Shown: piece after piece, positions 26,540 through 40,400 of the stretch
Layout of the letters: the number at the start of each line of letters is the position of its first letter
Numbering within the stretch: the first letter of the stretch is position 1
Source of the DNA: Siphonodentalium dalli
Lineage: Eukaryota; Mollusca; Scaphopoda; Gadilida; Siphonodentaliidae
NCBI GenBank assembly: GCA_032622095.1
Contig: CP136063.1
Span: forward strand, 93,287,980-93,351,979
Length of the DNA: 64,000 nucleotides
Direction: 5' to 3'
Notes under the pieces: generated by a model
Database searches by the model: none
What the model saw: only the letters and a program-made list of their open reading frames with translations
Told to the model about the DNA's origin: nothing
Made by a program: the position numbers and the translations under genes

Positions 26540-27300
26540 GGAATTGACTTCACCCACTCAGTTCGCATACCCCTCCTTTTTCTACCGACGAATTATTTCG
26601 TTCACATTGATTTAGTGTTCGTGAGAAGAAGGCCACAGGACTGTTGTTTTGGTTCACAATCACACTGTTGTTTTGGTTCACGATCACACTGTTGTTTTGG
26701 TTCACAATCACATTACCCAAGGCATCTATCTGTATGGTTAGTGGTAGTTTTTCATCGACTGCAGTCTTAACTGATTCAGCAATAGTTTTTTTGTTCAGTT
26801 TGCCAAAACACAAGATATCGCTTTCATGAAGTGGAAAAGTTTTCACAGAATTTAGCAGTGGAACAGTTCTTGGTCCAAATAGAGTAGTGTGCGAACATAC
26901 CAAGTACTCTGGTTAACTCTGATCCATTTGTAGATACAACACTTCGAGCAGTGAACGCATTCTTCTGGATCGGGACACATACCATGATTTATCGTGTAAC
27001 GTAGTAGGTTTATTTCAGCCTCTGAAAAAATTTATTTGTCCTGGTTGAACGACAGGTTGTGTTCCTTGGCGACCCTTAATATAATTTCGCGAGTTCACGG
27101 TTGTATTCAGCCTAATCAACTCCAGCCAAAAAAGTAATGTTGTTAACATAGACGAATGAATGTTTGTTTTATTTAGTCCACTTTCCTCAATAATGAAATC
27201 ATGACACATCATATTTGGAGTATCTCGTTCTGATATGAACGTTTTGGAGTAACATTTATTCCAAGCAGCTACCTTAAATGGCAGTATTACATGTATAATG
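26540..27300 (-). pseudogene. Decayed Gypsy-type LTR retrotransposon pol fragment
   Basis: On the minus strand, with several frame shifts and stops, the reverse-transcriptase to RNase H order can be followed. A fragment ends DFIIEESGL; then YVNN stands where the Y.DD active site should be. Next come EHNLSFNQDK, EINLLRYTINHG, PDPE, LTRVLGMFAHYS, and finally the RNase H start with PVAFFSRTLNQ and SSVEK. A 24-bp unit is present three times in the RNase H segment (26640-26711), giving three copies of VIVNQNNS. No LTRs, protease or integrase were found. Confidence 0.82.
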
Positions 27301-29311
27301 ATTGGTAGCAAATGTGACTGTCTTCGACGTAGGTTCGAGTTGACTTATTGATGAATGAGCCTCAACTACACTGCTGTACCAGTGTCGACAAGTGCTTTTA
27401 GCTGTGATTGTTGACCACTATCGCATCTGTAGCATTGTTTAATACTTTTGTGTTATTAGTCACAGTATCATTAGAGAAAGTGAACATTTGTTGACATTCC
27501 TCTATCGCAGATATCCTCACCATTTCACAAATCGAATGTACAGCATACGATACGGCCTTTGAGACGCATCAGTCATCTATATGAAATGTGAGAGATAACA
27601 TATTTCGAGCATAACTTAAAAACTGCCTGGAAGCTTTAATATTTATAACAGCATGTTTTTCGTTCACATATTAATTATTATCAAGCTCAGTGTTGTCGTC
27701 TATACACAAGGGGGGGGGGGGGGGTCTGACGAAAATTCCGTATACAGCCCGTTTTGGAATGGTGGTATATATACACGGAGCACCAAAACCCACATTTTTC
27801 CGATGATGGCAGATTTCGAAGGCGGGTGGCTACATCATATGTGCTCTATTCATATTTGTTCAAATCGCCATCAACAGAAGGAATATTAAAAATATATATA
27901 GTTTTGTTCATATGCCAAACATAATCAGCGCGTAAATAGTATATTGTCGTCAAGACCTACGATGGTGTACGTAAACAAGAGCCTGCTCGTGTTACATAAG
28001 TTGTGCTTCTGTTTACATAAACGCTCTTTATTATTTCCATATCAGGAAAACAGTAACAGATAACGCTCTTTATGTTTGCCATATCCGGATCTAAACAAAA
28101 GCCAGGAAACGTAAAGTTTTTTGCTTTTGTTTACATAACAAAGGGGAAAATGACAATAGCATACTGTTTATGCCATAATTCTGATTGGTATAAACACAAA
28201 GTCATTTTACTATTCTTTCTGTTTAATGCGGTTTTTTACCCACCGCCAACACCGCCCGTATCTTTAAATATATTATCTTGATATATAAATGTTTTAAAGA
28301 AACTTTTAAAATATGTATCACATCATGTTAATATATAATGATAAGTGGTATCAGTTGTGGTGGGACTACTACATATTCTCCACTATTATTTACTCAACAA
28401 TGACCCAATCGATGCGTTTAACTGCTTATACTAATAATCAACTGAAGCCAGGTATAATCAGGAAGTGTCCTATAGCCTTCAGTAAAGTAGCTAAATAATT
28501 TTTGTTTCAAAAGCATATCACCACTTCCAAAATTGTGTATAGATATGCATGATGACTCTACCTTAAATGGCAATATTTATTTGAGTAATGATAGTAAACT
28601 TACTATTAATGATTCGTCGTGGCGATCCGAATCCGGTCGTCGATCACGATCTATGGTATCCACGTCGATTATTATCGATTAACAATAATAGACTTCAAAT
28701 ACTGGTTTCCTGGTCGGAGTGTGGAAAATACAGTTACGTAGGGTAGACACTCCATCACGTGAAGATGTCTAATTGACAATTTAAATAGAGGGGGTAAATA
28801 TGAAGATGTATAAGAGTATGCATATTTGATTAAACCTTCAAATTGAATAACAAACAAAAAACAACAACAAACAATAGTACCATCACATGTGTGGGCACCA
28901 GAACGTTTATTAGATATTTCAAGTTTCCCTGATCAGGCACACTACAAATATGATAACCACTATACAGTTCAATATAGGAAATACTTTATCCGCTCTAGTC
29001 TATCATTGACATAGGTGTGTATATTATTTAGTATCAAGGAAGATGCCTAAGAGTTCCAATGATAGACAAAATATTTTTTGTCGCACGGGGGGGGGGGGAG
29101 GGGGGGGGGGGTGGCCGTGTGGTGGTGGGCCACTGGCTGGATAGATTTGTTTTCAACACTGTGTTCGGAAGTTGTTGGCAAAACCCATATGTTAAATTGG
29201 AGTTAATTTCTCACTTGTAGGTTCCCACTATTGAACAGAACAGATCAAAGGAGATGTTTTTTTTTTGCACTCTCTCCTCTAATATATGTGTGTTCTTTCT
29301 TCGATCATTAT
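27300..29311. other. Intergenic stretch with a dispersed repeat
   Basis: No exon is supported. Poly-G runs lie at about 27711-27722 and 29090-29111. The stretch 28015-28265 is a diverged inverted relative of 21190-21460: both carry ACGCTCTTTAT-type and TTTTGTTTACATAAC-type blocks and a GCGGTTTTT-type end. Confidence 0.55.
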
Positions 29312-29450
29312 TCAAATTTAAGTCATGTGGAAACAATAGTTTTAATTATAATATAAACTTTCATTTAATCTCGACATTCAGTGGATCGAACTAAATTTCA
29401 GATCTATAAGGAGATTGTAACTGCATGTTTTCTGAGATAATATTTGGAAT
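29312..29450 (+). repeat. 139-bp direct repeat, left copy (target-site duplication)
   Basis: Runs from TCAAATTTAAGTCATGTGG to GATAATATTTGGAAT and is repeated at 30841-30979 with only two differences that I can see. The two copies bracket a truncated LINE exactly, so they are best read as an unusually long target-site duplication. Confidence 0.9.
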
Positions 29451-30840
29451 CTCACAGGAAATGGACTCTTGGTCGAAACGAAATGACCGAAGTTACCTCC
29501 GTCACTCACTTAGGCATTCCTATAGATAAATTCAAATTCGCGTCATCCCTAGTAGATGAGGTATGCACCAAGATAAGAGTAACATTTTTATGTTGTCAAA
29601 TGCAGGTATGTACGCAGGCGGCCTAACACCTGTGAGCTCAGTAAAGCTTTACAAGTCTATTGTATTACCAAGAGGTCTATATGGAACAGAACTCATCACT
29701 GATATCACTAATACTGATAAGCTTAAACTTGAACGCATTCACCGATTTTGCTTAAAACGTATTCAGGGTTTGCATCCCCAGACCCGCACGGCTATGGTAG
29801 AGGGGTTGCTTGGTATCCAGTCACTCAGTTAATTCATAACCAAACGCAGGCTGTCTTTGTATCGCTCATTATGCAATATGAGTAGTGACAAGGCTACGAA
29901 GCAACTTTTTTACTATCGCACATCTGAATCTCACTTCGCATAGGGGAGTCCTTTCATTAGAAAAGTTGAATCAGACCTTAAGGATCTGACGATTGCTCAC
30001 TTGTATGAGGAATTTTCATCAGAAGCAAAAGTAGCTAATAAACACAATTGGAAGTCCCTGGTCAACAACGCAATGATGTCCAACTCTAGAAACGAATGGC
30101 AACACCTTGTATCAACACAGAGTGACTTCGGTCATTTCGCTACCGTCCAAACAAACCTGCACATGTCCCACCTTTGGAAAGCATGCCACAAATACCCCAG
30201 ACACAGAAATTTTACTTTCTCATTGTGCAATTACTATGCATGTTGAAATTCGTTGAGGACGTTGTGTGCATAAGATGTGGGGCAATTTATAATGATACCG
30301 TGAATCATGTTTTTAACGACTGTTCTTCTCTGGTAGACTCAAGAAATGACACATGGTATCGTTTCCTCTCACATTTCCACGTAGACTGTTATATGTGCAT
30401 TGATAATCTACCGGTGGACAAACAAATGCTCATGTTCATTGGGTATATCCCAAATTCTCTCCATGGCATCGCTGATGATGTCCTGGAGATTGTCGATTTT
30501 ATGGTGAGTGAAGCCGCTCAAATCTGGTACCTTTGGATGTTCGGGGATAATAGACATTAGTTCATTATAATGTTCCCCATATTTCATTCCTTCTCTAACC
30601 ATCACTGCGTTGATATTTTCCATCGTGTAATCTTCTACGTGTATATGCGCATGTTTACGGTTTTCAGGCCACTATATATGTGTGTGTCCAATTATATTAA
30701 TGTCTTGTGTCTCTGTGTTTGTACATAATTGTTTGTGCATGAAATATTTGTGTAATTCCTTATTTATATTCTACGTATTTTGCTTTATTATATATTGACT
30801 CTTCAGAAATGGAGGAATAAAAGATATATATATATATTAC
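29451..30840 (+). mobile_element. 5'-truncated LINE insertion with ATAT tail
   Basis: The insertion starts inside ORF2 (THLGIP... then GGLTPVSSVKLYKSIVLPRG and LYGTELI) and passes the RIHRFCLKRIQGL block. It ends in a C-terminal finger CIRCGAIYNDTVNHVFNDC near 30268-30330. The frame is broken by stops near 29830, 29943 and 30243. The 3' end is an AATAAAAG followed by an (AT)n tail. The domain order and finger fit an I/Nimb- or CR1-like non-LTR retrotransposon; the clade is not certain. It is bounded by the 139-bp direct repeats. Confidence 0.88.
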
Positions 30841-30979
30841 TCAAATTTAAGTCATGTGGAAACAATAGTTTTAATTATAATATAAACTTTCATTTAATCT
30901 CGACATTCAGTGGATCGAACTAAAGTTCAGATCTATAAGGAGATTGTAACTGCATGTTTTCTAAGATAATATTTGGAAT
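30841..30979 (+). repeat. 139-bp direct repeat, right copy
   Basis: Second copy of 29312-29450, starting directly after the (AT)n tail of the LINE. Confidence 0.9.
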
Positions 30980-32570
30980 TTAGCACACTAATGCAGACTG
31001 AGCATGTTCCTGATTTGTTTTACCATTTTATGTATTGTATCTGAAAATAATTTAAAAAAAAATTGATGTTTTGGCATATCTTGTATAACATAGTAATATA
31101 ATCAATTGGAAATGACCGGAATGACGCAACACCAAAACAAGTTATCATTCCATTAGTTATCAAATTAATGAACGATTTGCTCTCGGGTACTGACTGATTT
31201 ATCCATAAGTTTGACAGACCAAGGTAGCTCAGCGAATCGTGTGGGTGTTTGATCCATTTGATTTTTGCATTGGCGCCCGTGAACAGTGTGTACATGATGC
31301 TGTATATATGGAGTCGACGGGAGTCACCCGCTCGGCATATTCATGATTTTCCCCAGTAATTAAGGTATATAATTTATATTATTAATGATAATCGATATTT
31401 CCGATCACCAACCACACCTGATTTTACAGGGGCATGTATCGAGCCCCGCTGCCCCTCCCTTTACACTGCCCATATACGCCGACTATATTCGCGCCTGCTT
31501 TACGTCAATAGTATTATAAAAGGACAAGAGGAACTTAGAAATCCCCCGTTTTACCATCGCTAGGAAATCGAAAAAAATTAGTCCATTTATCCGAGCAATG
31601 GTATCGAAATCGCCAAGGGTGTGTCGGTCAAGGATTCCTCTTCAATCAGTACCACAAGAGCACCCCCCCCCCCAATTTCCATTTCTATCCATAGCATTTA
31701 ATAAATGATTGAACACCGAATATTGTCTCGATCCAGAGAGCGTAAAAATCAAGATTGATCCACCTCAAATAATATCTCGATCTGATTCTCCAAAATTCAC
31801 CACCATCCAGCTTATAATTAAAAATCGATCATTTAACTAACACTCAACTCAACACTAGCTCTTATAAGTGATGTTTTGTCGGCTAATAATTTATTTACTC
31901 ATACAAATAAACCATTGTTATAACGACCAAATGAGAGGTTAGTCCTGAAATATTTCTTATTTTTGGCTCTCTCATTGTGGCCTCATCTACATATGATCGA
32001 CATGGAATATGAGTGCGCTGGTTGGCTAGAACAATCATGCTGGGCGTAGGTATTGTTTAATATTTATAATAATGTAGATGAGGTCATGAATAAGAGAGGA
32101 AAAATTAGTAATATTTCAGAAAGCAGGTGCGTACATTATGGGCGGTGTGCATATGGATTTTCGCGAACGTTGGGTTTATATCTGGCTCAATGGGGTGGTA
32201 AAGTTAGAAATGTCGAGGTGGACACGCTCTCGAACAGAGATTCTCGAGTCACGTCCCTGCACGTGGATCATTGATCAAAATATGACCCCCATGACAATAA
32301 ACACCAGAATTAAATCAATATTAATAATTGTTTAAAAATCTAAGATAATCGATGATAGACAAAACAATAATTTGATGCTAATGACATTAATTATACCAAT
32401 AACACGTTGGTCACTTATAACAGTACTGTAAACAAAATTTTAACAACTATAAAAAAACACACATGCACATAGAGTAATTATTCGTTGTCACGATAAGGTG
32501 TGGCACATCCTTAATTCAAAGCTGTACCCATGCAACTATAGTTGTTGAATATGGATTTTGCAGTCATACT
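30980..32570. other. Intergenic stretch
   Basis: I see no exon, hairpin or array here apart from a poly-C run near 31664 and AT-rich unique sequence. The short open frames have no recognisable content. Confidence 0.5.
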
Positions 32571-33740
32571 TTATAGCTAATAATTAATGTTTCCTGCAGT
32601 CATATAATGTATCGCTAATAATTAAAGTTTCATGCAGTCATATCATGTAACGCTAATAATTAAAGTTTCATGCAGTCATATAATGTATCGCTAATAATTA
32701 AAATTTCATGCAGTCATATAATGTATCGCTAATAATTAACGTTTCACGCAGTCATATAATGTATCGCTAATAATTAAAGTTTCATGCAGTCATATAATGT
32801 ATCGCTTATAAGTAAAGTTTCATGCAGTCATATAATGTATCGCTAATAATTAAATTTTCATGCAGTCATATAATGTATCGCTAATAATTAAAGTTTCACG
32901 CAGTCATATAATGTATCGCTAATAATTAATGTTTCACGAAGTCATATAATGTATCGCTAATAATTAAAGTTTCATGCAGTCATATAATGTATCGCTAATA
33001 ATTAAAGTTTCATGCAGTCATATAGTGTATCGCTAATAATTAAAGTTTCATGCAGTCATATAATGTATCGCTAATAATTAAAGTTTCCTGCAGTCATATT
33101 ATTTCGCTAATAATTAAAGTTAAACGCAGTCATATAATGTATCGCTAATAATTAAAGTTTCCTGCAGTCATATTATATCGCTAATAATTAAAGTTTCCTG
33201 CAGTCATATTATATCGCTAATAATTCAGGTTTCCCGCAGTCAAATTATATCGCTAATAATTAAGGTTCCATGCAGTCATATAATGTATCGCTAATAATTA
33301 AGGTTTCCTGCAGTCATATAATGTATCGCTAATAATTAAGGTTTCCTGCAGTCATATAATGTATCGCTAATAATTAAGGTTCCATGCAGTCATATAATGT
33401 ATTGCTAATAATTAAGGTTCCATGCAGTCATATAATGTATCGCTAATAATTAAGGTTTCCTGCAGTCATATTATATCGCTAATAATTAAGGTTCCATGCA
33501 GTAATATAATGTATCGCTAATAATTAAGGTTCCATGCAGTCATATAATGTATCGCTAATAATTAAGGTTTCCTGCAGTCATATTATATCTCTAATAATTA
33601 AGGTTTCATGCAGTCATATAATGTATCGCTAATAATTAAGGTTTCCTGCTTTCATATAATGTATCGCTAATAATTAAGGTTTCATGCAGTCATATAATGT
33701 ATCGCTAATAATTAAGGTTTCCTGCAGTCATATTGTATTG
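32571..33740. repeat. 38-bp tandem array, about 30 copies
   Basis: The unit is CGCTAATAATTAAAGTTTC followed by ATGCAGTCATATAATGTAT. Some copies are 36 bp where TATAATGTATCG becomes TATTATATCG. Copies with GGTTTCCTG or GGTTCCATG cluster in the right half, so subtypes have spread locally. It lies about 0.6 kb downstream of the FRRS1-like stop codon and shows no similarity to that gene's exons. Confidence 0.97.
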
Positions 33741-33931
33741 GGTAATAATTCGCACAGCGGTAAATGTCTTGTTATTACTTCAGGCTATACAGTTATCTCA
33801 AATACTGGGAATTTGAGTACACAGTCTGTAGTTATTGAATTTAGGAATTGACAGACCTGATCAGATACTCATCGTTTCGCCTTTAACCCTTTCATGACTG
33901 GAGCTTCCTGAAAATTTGCGAAAACCAGGTG

Positions 33932-34097
33932 CCAATGCATTCCCTTTCACATGCATGCGAGTCTCACATTGGGAGCCTCGCATATAAGATAATACATTGG
34001 CCTAACAGTATTTACATGGACCTTGTAAGCCAGTGTATTCTCACATATATGCGAGGCTACCTATGGGAGACTCGCATATATAAGAGAATGTACTGGC
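33932..34097. repeat. Two hairpins of the GCATTCTCTTATATATGCGAG family
   Basis: Hairpins at 33932-34000 and 34027-34097, side by side, with arms like CCAATGCATTC...TGCGAG. They are close to the hairpin at 13991-14057. Confidence 0.8.
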
Positions 34098-34353
34098 ACA
34101 AGTTATTTCATGCTGCACCAGCACAGATCCCATCATCAAAGGGTTAATGTCGTTCTTCCAGTGGTTCAGGCTGTTCTGGCCCTATTCATTTGTCACAATT
34201 ATGAAACATACAGTAATGCCCTAAATAATCGACTCCTTAACCACATCAAAATTATGGTAATTTTTCAGGATTTAGTCGGAAATATGGCTTGTTGCCATTC
34301 ATCAGAAAGGTCTCAGGGCATTGCTGTATAGCTTCTGGTTACACTTGTTTCCA

Positions 34354-34455
34354 CTATTTGTTTTCCAGAAGGATTATAATGATGATAGCAGCAGCAAATC
34401 CAATACACGCGAAAACGTTCGCGAAGAACAAAAACTGCTTGTATGTCCAGCATGA
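34354..34455 (-). CDS. FRRS1-like exon J (last TM helix and stop)
   Basis: After TTTCAG it encodes SCWTYKQFLFFANVFACIG followed by an alanine/isoleucine-rich helix and LLENK, then TAG. This matches the final membrane helix and short tail of FRRS1-type proteins. A polyadenylation site was not identified with confidence. Confidence 0.9.
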   Translation of the reverse strand, partial: SCWTYKQFLFFANVFACIGFAAAIIIIILLENK

Positions 34456-37400
34456 CTGAAATATAAAACAGAATGAATATTACTTGGACGTCGGAGTATC
34501 GATTGATATATATTATCGTGGCATGATCACAATAATTGAATGAGAACATCGTCGATCTTATTACCGCATTCACTTATGCTATAAACTGAATTGATATTCA
34601 TTATTTTCATTAGTATGTCGAACTCATACCACATTAAGTTACAATTTATGGGTAAAGTTGGTGTCTGACCCGGTGACATGTAATTCTGAATTTCTTAACA
34701 GTCGTACGGAATGACCCTAATAAGTCATCATGGCGGACTGACGGACTATAAACCCTTTCCATTTGTCAACTTAGGTATAGTGAAAGAAATAATGGCTTGC
34801 AACCAATGCGTCCTATAATGAAAGCCCCCACATAAATGTATGGATGACATGAGAAAGGGGAGGATGTCCGCTAGGCGCAATAAAGAAGATGCTAAATATA
34901 AAATATAATAATAACCATGGTCCCAATTTATCACAGACAAATTGCACCTCGTTCTCATGGCGTTACCTTTGGAATGAAAGCAGGATCTTGAGCGGTTTAA
35001 TGGAATTTTGAAGAGTTTTAGAACGTACCAAACAGTAAAATGTAGACATTTTTGTAAATTGACGCCCAATGAGTTGAAAAGATGCCAAAATGTTCGATAG
35101 ACCATCATCAGTTTCAGATTGCTGACTCTGATATAATGTGAAGCATATGTCATGTTACATTTCGGCTCGGTCCGTTTCGAATTGTTCCCTCTTTTAGTTT
35201 TATGTATTATGTCCCATGTCCATACCACGGCGGTTTGAACTTATGCACAGCCACAACTATAAGAACCATCCCGAACCAATGTACGTGCATGTTCGATCGC
35301 ATTGGCAAAAAGAATAATTTAGAAACGCGTGGCATCAGTCAGGCCGGTTGGATCTGAAAATATGTTACATCGGGGAACTGGTGTTTCTTTGTTGGGGAAT
35401 ATGTAAGGTGAATCATTAATTGCTTCAAACCATAACCGACCACAGAGTGGTGGTATTCGAGAACTATGTGAAATATTAAGACAACATCTGCTAAATCCAA
35501 TATTTTCGAGTTGTGTTCAATATTTGACACTATATAGTTCAGCCAGTTAAATATCATATTCAAATTATAGCAGTAATTTAATTTCTATGTAAGCCAAGCA
35601 TATGTCGTGTTGCTCTGCGATCGCGTCCGAACCTTTATATTGAAACACCCCAATTAATCTGCTGGAATGTTATCTAGCATATAATAAATGCTTACCCCGC
35701 CCTCGGTCTTCACTTTCTCACGCGGTTCATTTGACGTTCCGTTCATTTCATATTCCTGACTTCGCCCTGAAAACATCGGGAAATTTGGTAATGAATTCAA
35801 GCTCACATCCAGCTCGATTACTGAAGATGCCCAGGCTTACATCCAGCAATACTTATATTTTTCTTTATACCACTGGCAGGTTCCTAACGTACAATACAAA
35901 TGATACGATGGACATAGAAACAATTTCCTTCCAATAACCAGAAGTCGGCGATACACATAGACAGTGCGATTTCACTAATCCGCGTTTTCGACAATCAAAA
36001 ATCTAACAACAAACCAGCACAATATACAGTAATGCCCAAAGTAATTGACCACTTAACCACAGCAGAATTATGGGTAATTTTTCAGGATTTAATAAATCCT
36101 GAAAAATCACACATAATTCTGCTGTGGTTAAGTGGTCAATTACTTTAGGCATTACTGTATATTCACAGTAGAACACGATGGCACTGGTCTGTAATGCAAC
36201 AAACGTCGTTACTTTAAGGGCCAGACACGCACTTTTTGCATAAATTCAGGCAACATCTCTAAATATTGATCTATCCGGCGAAAGATCTTAGATTCAAATA
36301 ACTGAACAGAGAATCTGAACAATTATTAAGAGAAGACACATATGGATCTATTTGAGAGGTTGAACATACTATTGACGTTTGTGCCCCTTTAGATACCGAT
36401 AACTGCTTACATAATTAATAATTTCACACAACAATCCAATCAATAATTATATTATTGACATGACTCTGTCATCTATGAAGGGAGCTTCATTCGTATCGTA
36501 CTGCTGAGTTGTAATCGAGTGTTGTAACATCATCCCCTAAAATATGATTACAGTGAATACTAAAGGATTACAGTGAATAATAAAGGAGCCACAAATATTT
36601 CAGCACAGTGAAAACAAATTTCAGTATCCAGGCTAGTCCACTGAAGCAGTGTGCAATCAACTGGAAATATGCCACATTATAGTGTACCTGGTAAGCGGGG
36701 ATTTGGCGATGGACCTAAGACCTACAACTCATCTCAGACCAACAATTATAACTCATCTCAGCCCAAAGTTTTATTGATCACCAGGCATGACATGACAATT
36801 TTAACTCATCTCAGCCCAACGTTTTATTGATCACCAGACATGACATGACAATTAGAACTCATCTCAGCCCAACGTTTTCTTGATCAGCAGGCATGACATG
36901 ACAATTAGAACTCATCTCAGCCCAACGTGTTATTGATCAGAAGGCATGACATGACAATTATAACTCATCTCAGCCCAACGTTTTATTGATCAGAAGACAT
37001 GACATGACAATTATAACTCATCTCAGCCCAACGTTTTATTGATCACCAGACATGACATGACAATTAGAACTCATCTCAGCCCAACGTTTTCTTGATCAGC
37101 AGGCATGACATGACAATTAGAACTCATCTCAGCCCAACGTGTTATTGATCAGAAGGCATGACATGACAATTATAACTCATCTCAGCCCAACGTTTTATTG
37201 ATCAGAAGACATGACATGACAATTATAACTCATCTCAGCCCAACGTTTTATTTATCAGCAGGCATGACATGACAATTCTCAACTATATACATTTAGTTTA
37301 TGGATGACTGTTTTATTGATCAGCAGGCATGACAATTCTGAAATATTGAAAATTATTTATGGGTGATTGTCTTTCGAAAGGAAAATAATTATGAAATTTC

Positions 37401-40400
37401 TCGACTAAAGAAAAATTGCCATGTCATAATATCAGATATGATATCATGGATATATGAACTGTACTGTAAATAAGTTCTTGGTACATATTTATCATACCAT
37501 GAATGTATAATAACTGATGTTATAATATCCAACTAGTTGGAGATTCTTAAATAGTGTGCCAAATTTCAAAAGGGAATTCCAGACAGATATGTCAGGACAT
37601 TTTCGCAAAACATGTTGCTGACCCTTATATCAGGAATCAGTCGCATAACGTACGTTGGACCAACAACGCAAGCGACGTGCACCGAATAGAGAACGAATTC
37701 CTACGACAATTGATACATTTCACATAATGCGCGGAAGAACTATTTCTGATAAGAAATACGAATAGCTTATATAGTATAGTCATATGTTGTTCGCACGGTC
37801 CAAAAACCTTTTTCACAGATTTGACGACTACGAGTCCGTTTGTGAGAAAATAGTGGCGTTCAAACTTCATGCCATGCACTCGCACTAATGTCATATGTTT
37901 ATGATTTCAGTCATTAGTTTTTACTTAATTGTGTTGTTATCAGATCATAGTCAGTTGTAGGCTCGAAGATTGCACGCAAACGCACGAGCTTGGCTTCTTG
38001 AAACCTTAACCGTAACTATACAGATACATGTATGACGAAATTACAACTGATCAAAAGAACACAAATTCTAAAGACGTAGTACCCTATTCCTATTTTTAAA
38101 GAAACTAATGTAGTGGATGGGTATGTTATTGAGGTATACGGCGCTGTGGTCGTTGGGGCACATTGTGTGAACAGCGTAGCGGTTCTCACTAAATGTGCAC
38201 CAAACAACCACAGCGCCGTATCCCCCAATAACACACACTACTTTATTTCTTATATTTATATAGCTTTTTGATGACTTATTCGCATAAAGAGGCTGAATGT
38301 ATTATTATTTATGTTTTCACAAAATCAACCGATAATTTTATAATATAGCCTACGCAGCACATTAAGTCAGCCCAATATAAGATTTCCAAGCATATTGCAA
38401 CGAAAATAATGTTGAAACGTAGATTAAACATCTCGAAATGACTACCATACAGATGCACAGTGTTTTATATATAGTTATTGTTCCTATAACTTTTAATCAA
38501 CATGTTGGTTTAATCCGAAACATATATCCTGATTTGTCATTATTGAGTACTCTTTACTCAACCACTGAATACAAACCGCTCAACAAATTATCACTCAACG
38601 TGTTGAGTCAATAATTTAGTCAGCAATATTTTCAGCGTATGAAACGGGCGACCCAATTGGCAATTGACCACTCACTGAACAGGATTGAGTGTAACACAGA
38701 CGGGCTATTATGTTGTGGTTCATTATTCGAAAGTTGCACCTAATGCGCATATGTTTGACCATTAATAAATGGACAATCCGTACCTAAATTTTCATTAATT
38801 AATGGTCAATCTTGCAACACGTGGCACGTGAGCTTGGGATTGTCCACTAAATCACGACATATATAGATAATCCTGCATGATTGAAGGGTAATAACTCTAT
38901 AAAGAATGTACCCTTACTAAATAACGGCGATTTGTATGAGAAATTGCAACACCACAATAGATCAACTTTGGTGAAATATAAGTCAAATTCTTCTATTGGG
39001 TGGGTGGGCTTGGGAGAGGCTTGGGTTACGCTCTTTAAAAACACTTCTTCAAATATCTCCGTTATATCGTCAAAAACACTTCTTCAAATATCTCCGTTAT
39101 TTAGTTAATAAAAATTAGATTAAAATTAAATTGATCCCTTAAACATTGATTAGCGTTAATGGTTCTTTCTAAATGGACAATCGATCACACGTGCCACGCG
39201 TGGTGACCATATATTACTGGCCTTTTTGGGTTCCGATTGTTCATTTATAAATGGCAAATCCTTAAATAATTGCCTGGAAAGTTGTCAACTGACGAACATA
39301 CATATAAATTAAAGTAACTCACATGTAGTTTGCTCCTCGAAACATTTGGTTAACTGCAACCCGATCATCACAAATCCATACCATGCGACGAAGGCATACA
39401 ATATGTACACGATGTAGTATGGTATAATCAGGTCATCCATCATGATTCCTCCGAAGATGGCAACAACTTTGGAATATAAAACGTGTGGACTTTATAGCAG
39501 AAACTCCGATACAATACAACTGTGGAATATAACACGTGTGAACTTTACAGCAGAAACGCCCATACAATACAACTGTGGAATATAACACGTGTGAACTTTA
39601 CAGCAGAAACGCCGATACAATACAACTGTGGAATATAACACGTGTGAACTTTACAACAGAAACGCCGATACAATACAACTGTGGAAAATAACACGTGTGA
39701 AATTTATAACAAGAAGACACGGGGATACAATACAACTGTGGAATATAACACGTGTGAACTTTACAACAGAAACGCCGATACAATACACACTAAACTCTAG
39801 GTAGTTAAAATTCCATTCTAATGCACTTAGGCCAATATACCCCCGGAAACACCACATATTTGCGGGGGGTTATTCATTCAATAACCTGTCGCAATGTATA
39901 GTCCGGTTCACCGCTTCAATGTTAGATATTCCTACGCGCCAATATTGCCGTTAGCTGAATTCCTAATCTCGGCCATGCCCAATCCAGCCCCGCTCACTGT
40001 TCCGTTTCACTCCATGACATCACCCTTACGCAGTACATGCCGGCGACGTTACGGAGTAGATTATAGAGTTGGCGCCCTTGCTACTGACTTCCGTTACTAG
40101 CTCGTTGCTATATAAACATACAAGCGACGTCGCTTTTGTCGAAAATTGACAGTCAGTATATTCGCCCTGTATACATGTAGTTTCAGAAAATACAAACAAC
40201 CACACCGTTATATCACACCAATGTCAGTGTCTCGATATCATTTGACCAAATTTCTTGACATGAAACCGCGACAGACACGGCGTGAAATACATCGCATTGA
40301 GTAAACAATTTCCTATTCATTGTTTCAATTCAAATTCAAGTTCGCGGTAAAATCAAAACCGCAATTTGTAAGTGGTAAACATCTGAAAAAGATATCAGGT

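Noticed and set aside
34746-35228. 160-codon minus-strand frame
   Set aside because: No domain, no splice signals, and it lies inside the last intron of the FRRS1-like gene. Likely chance.
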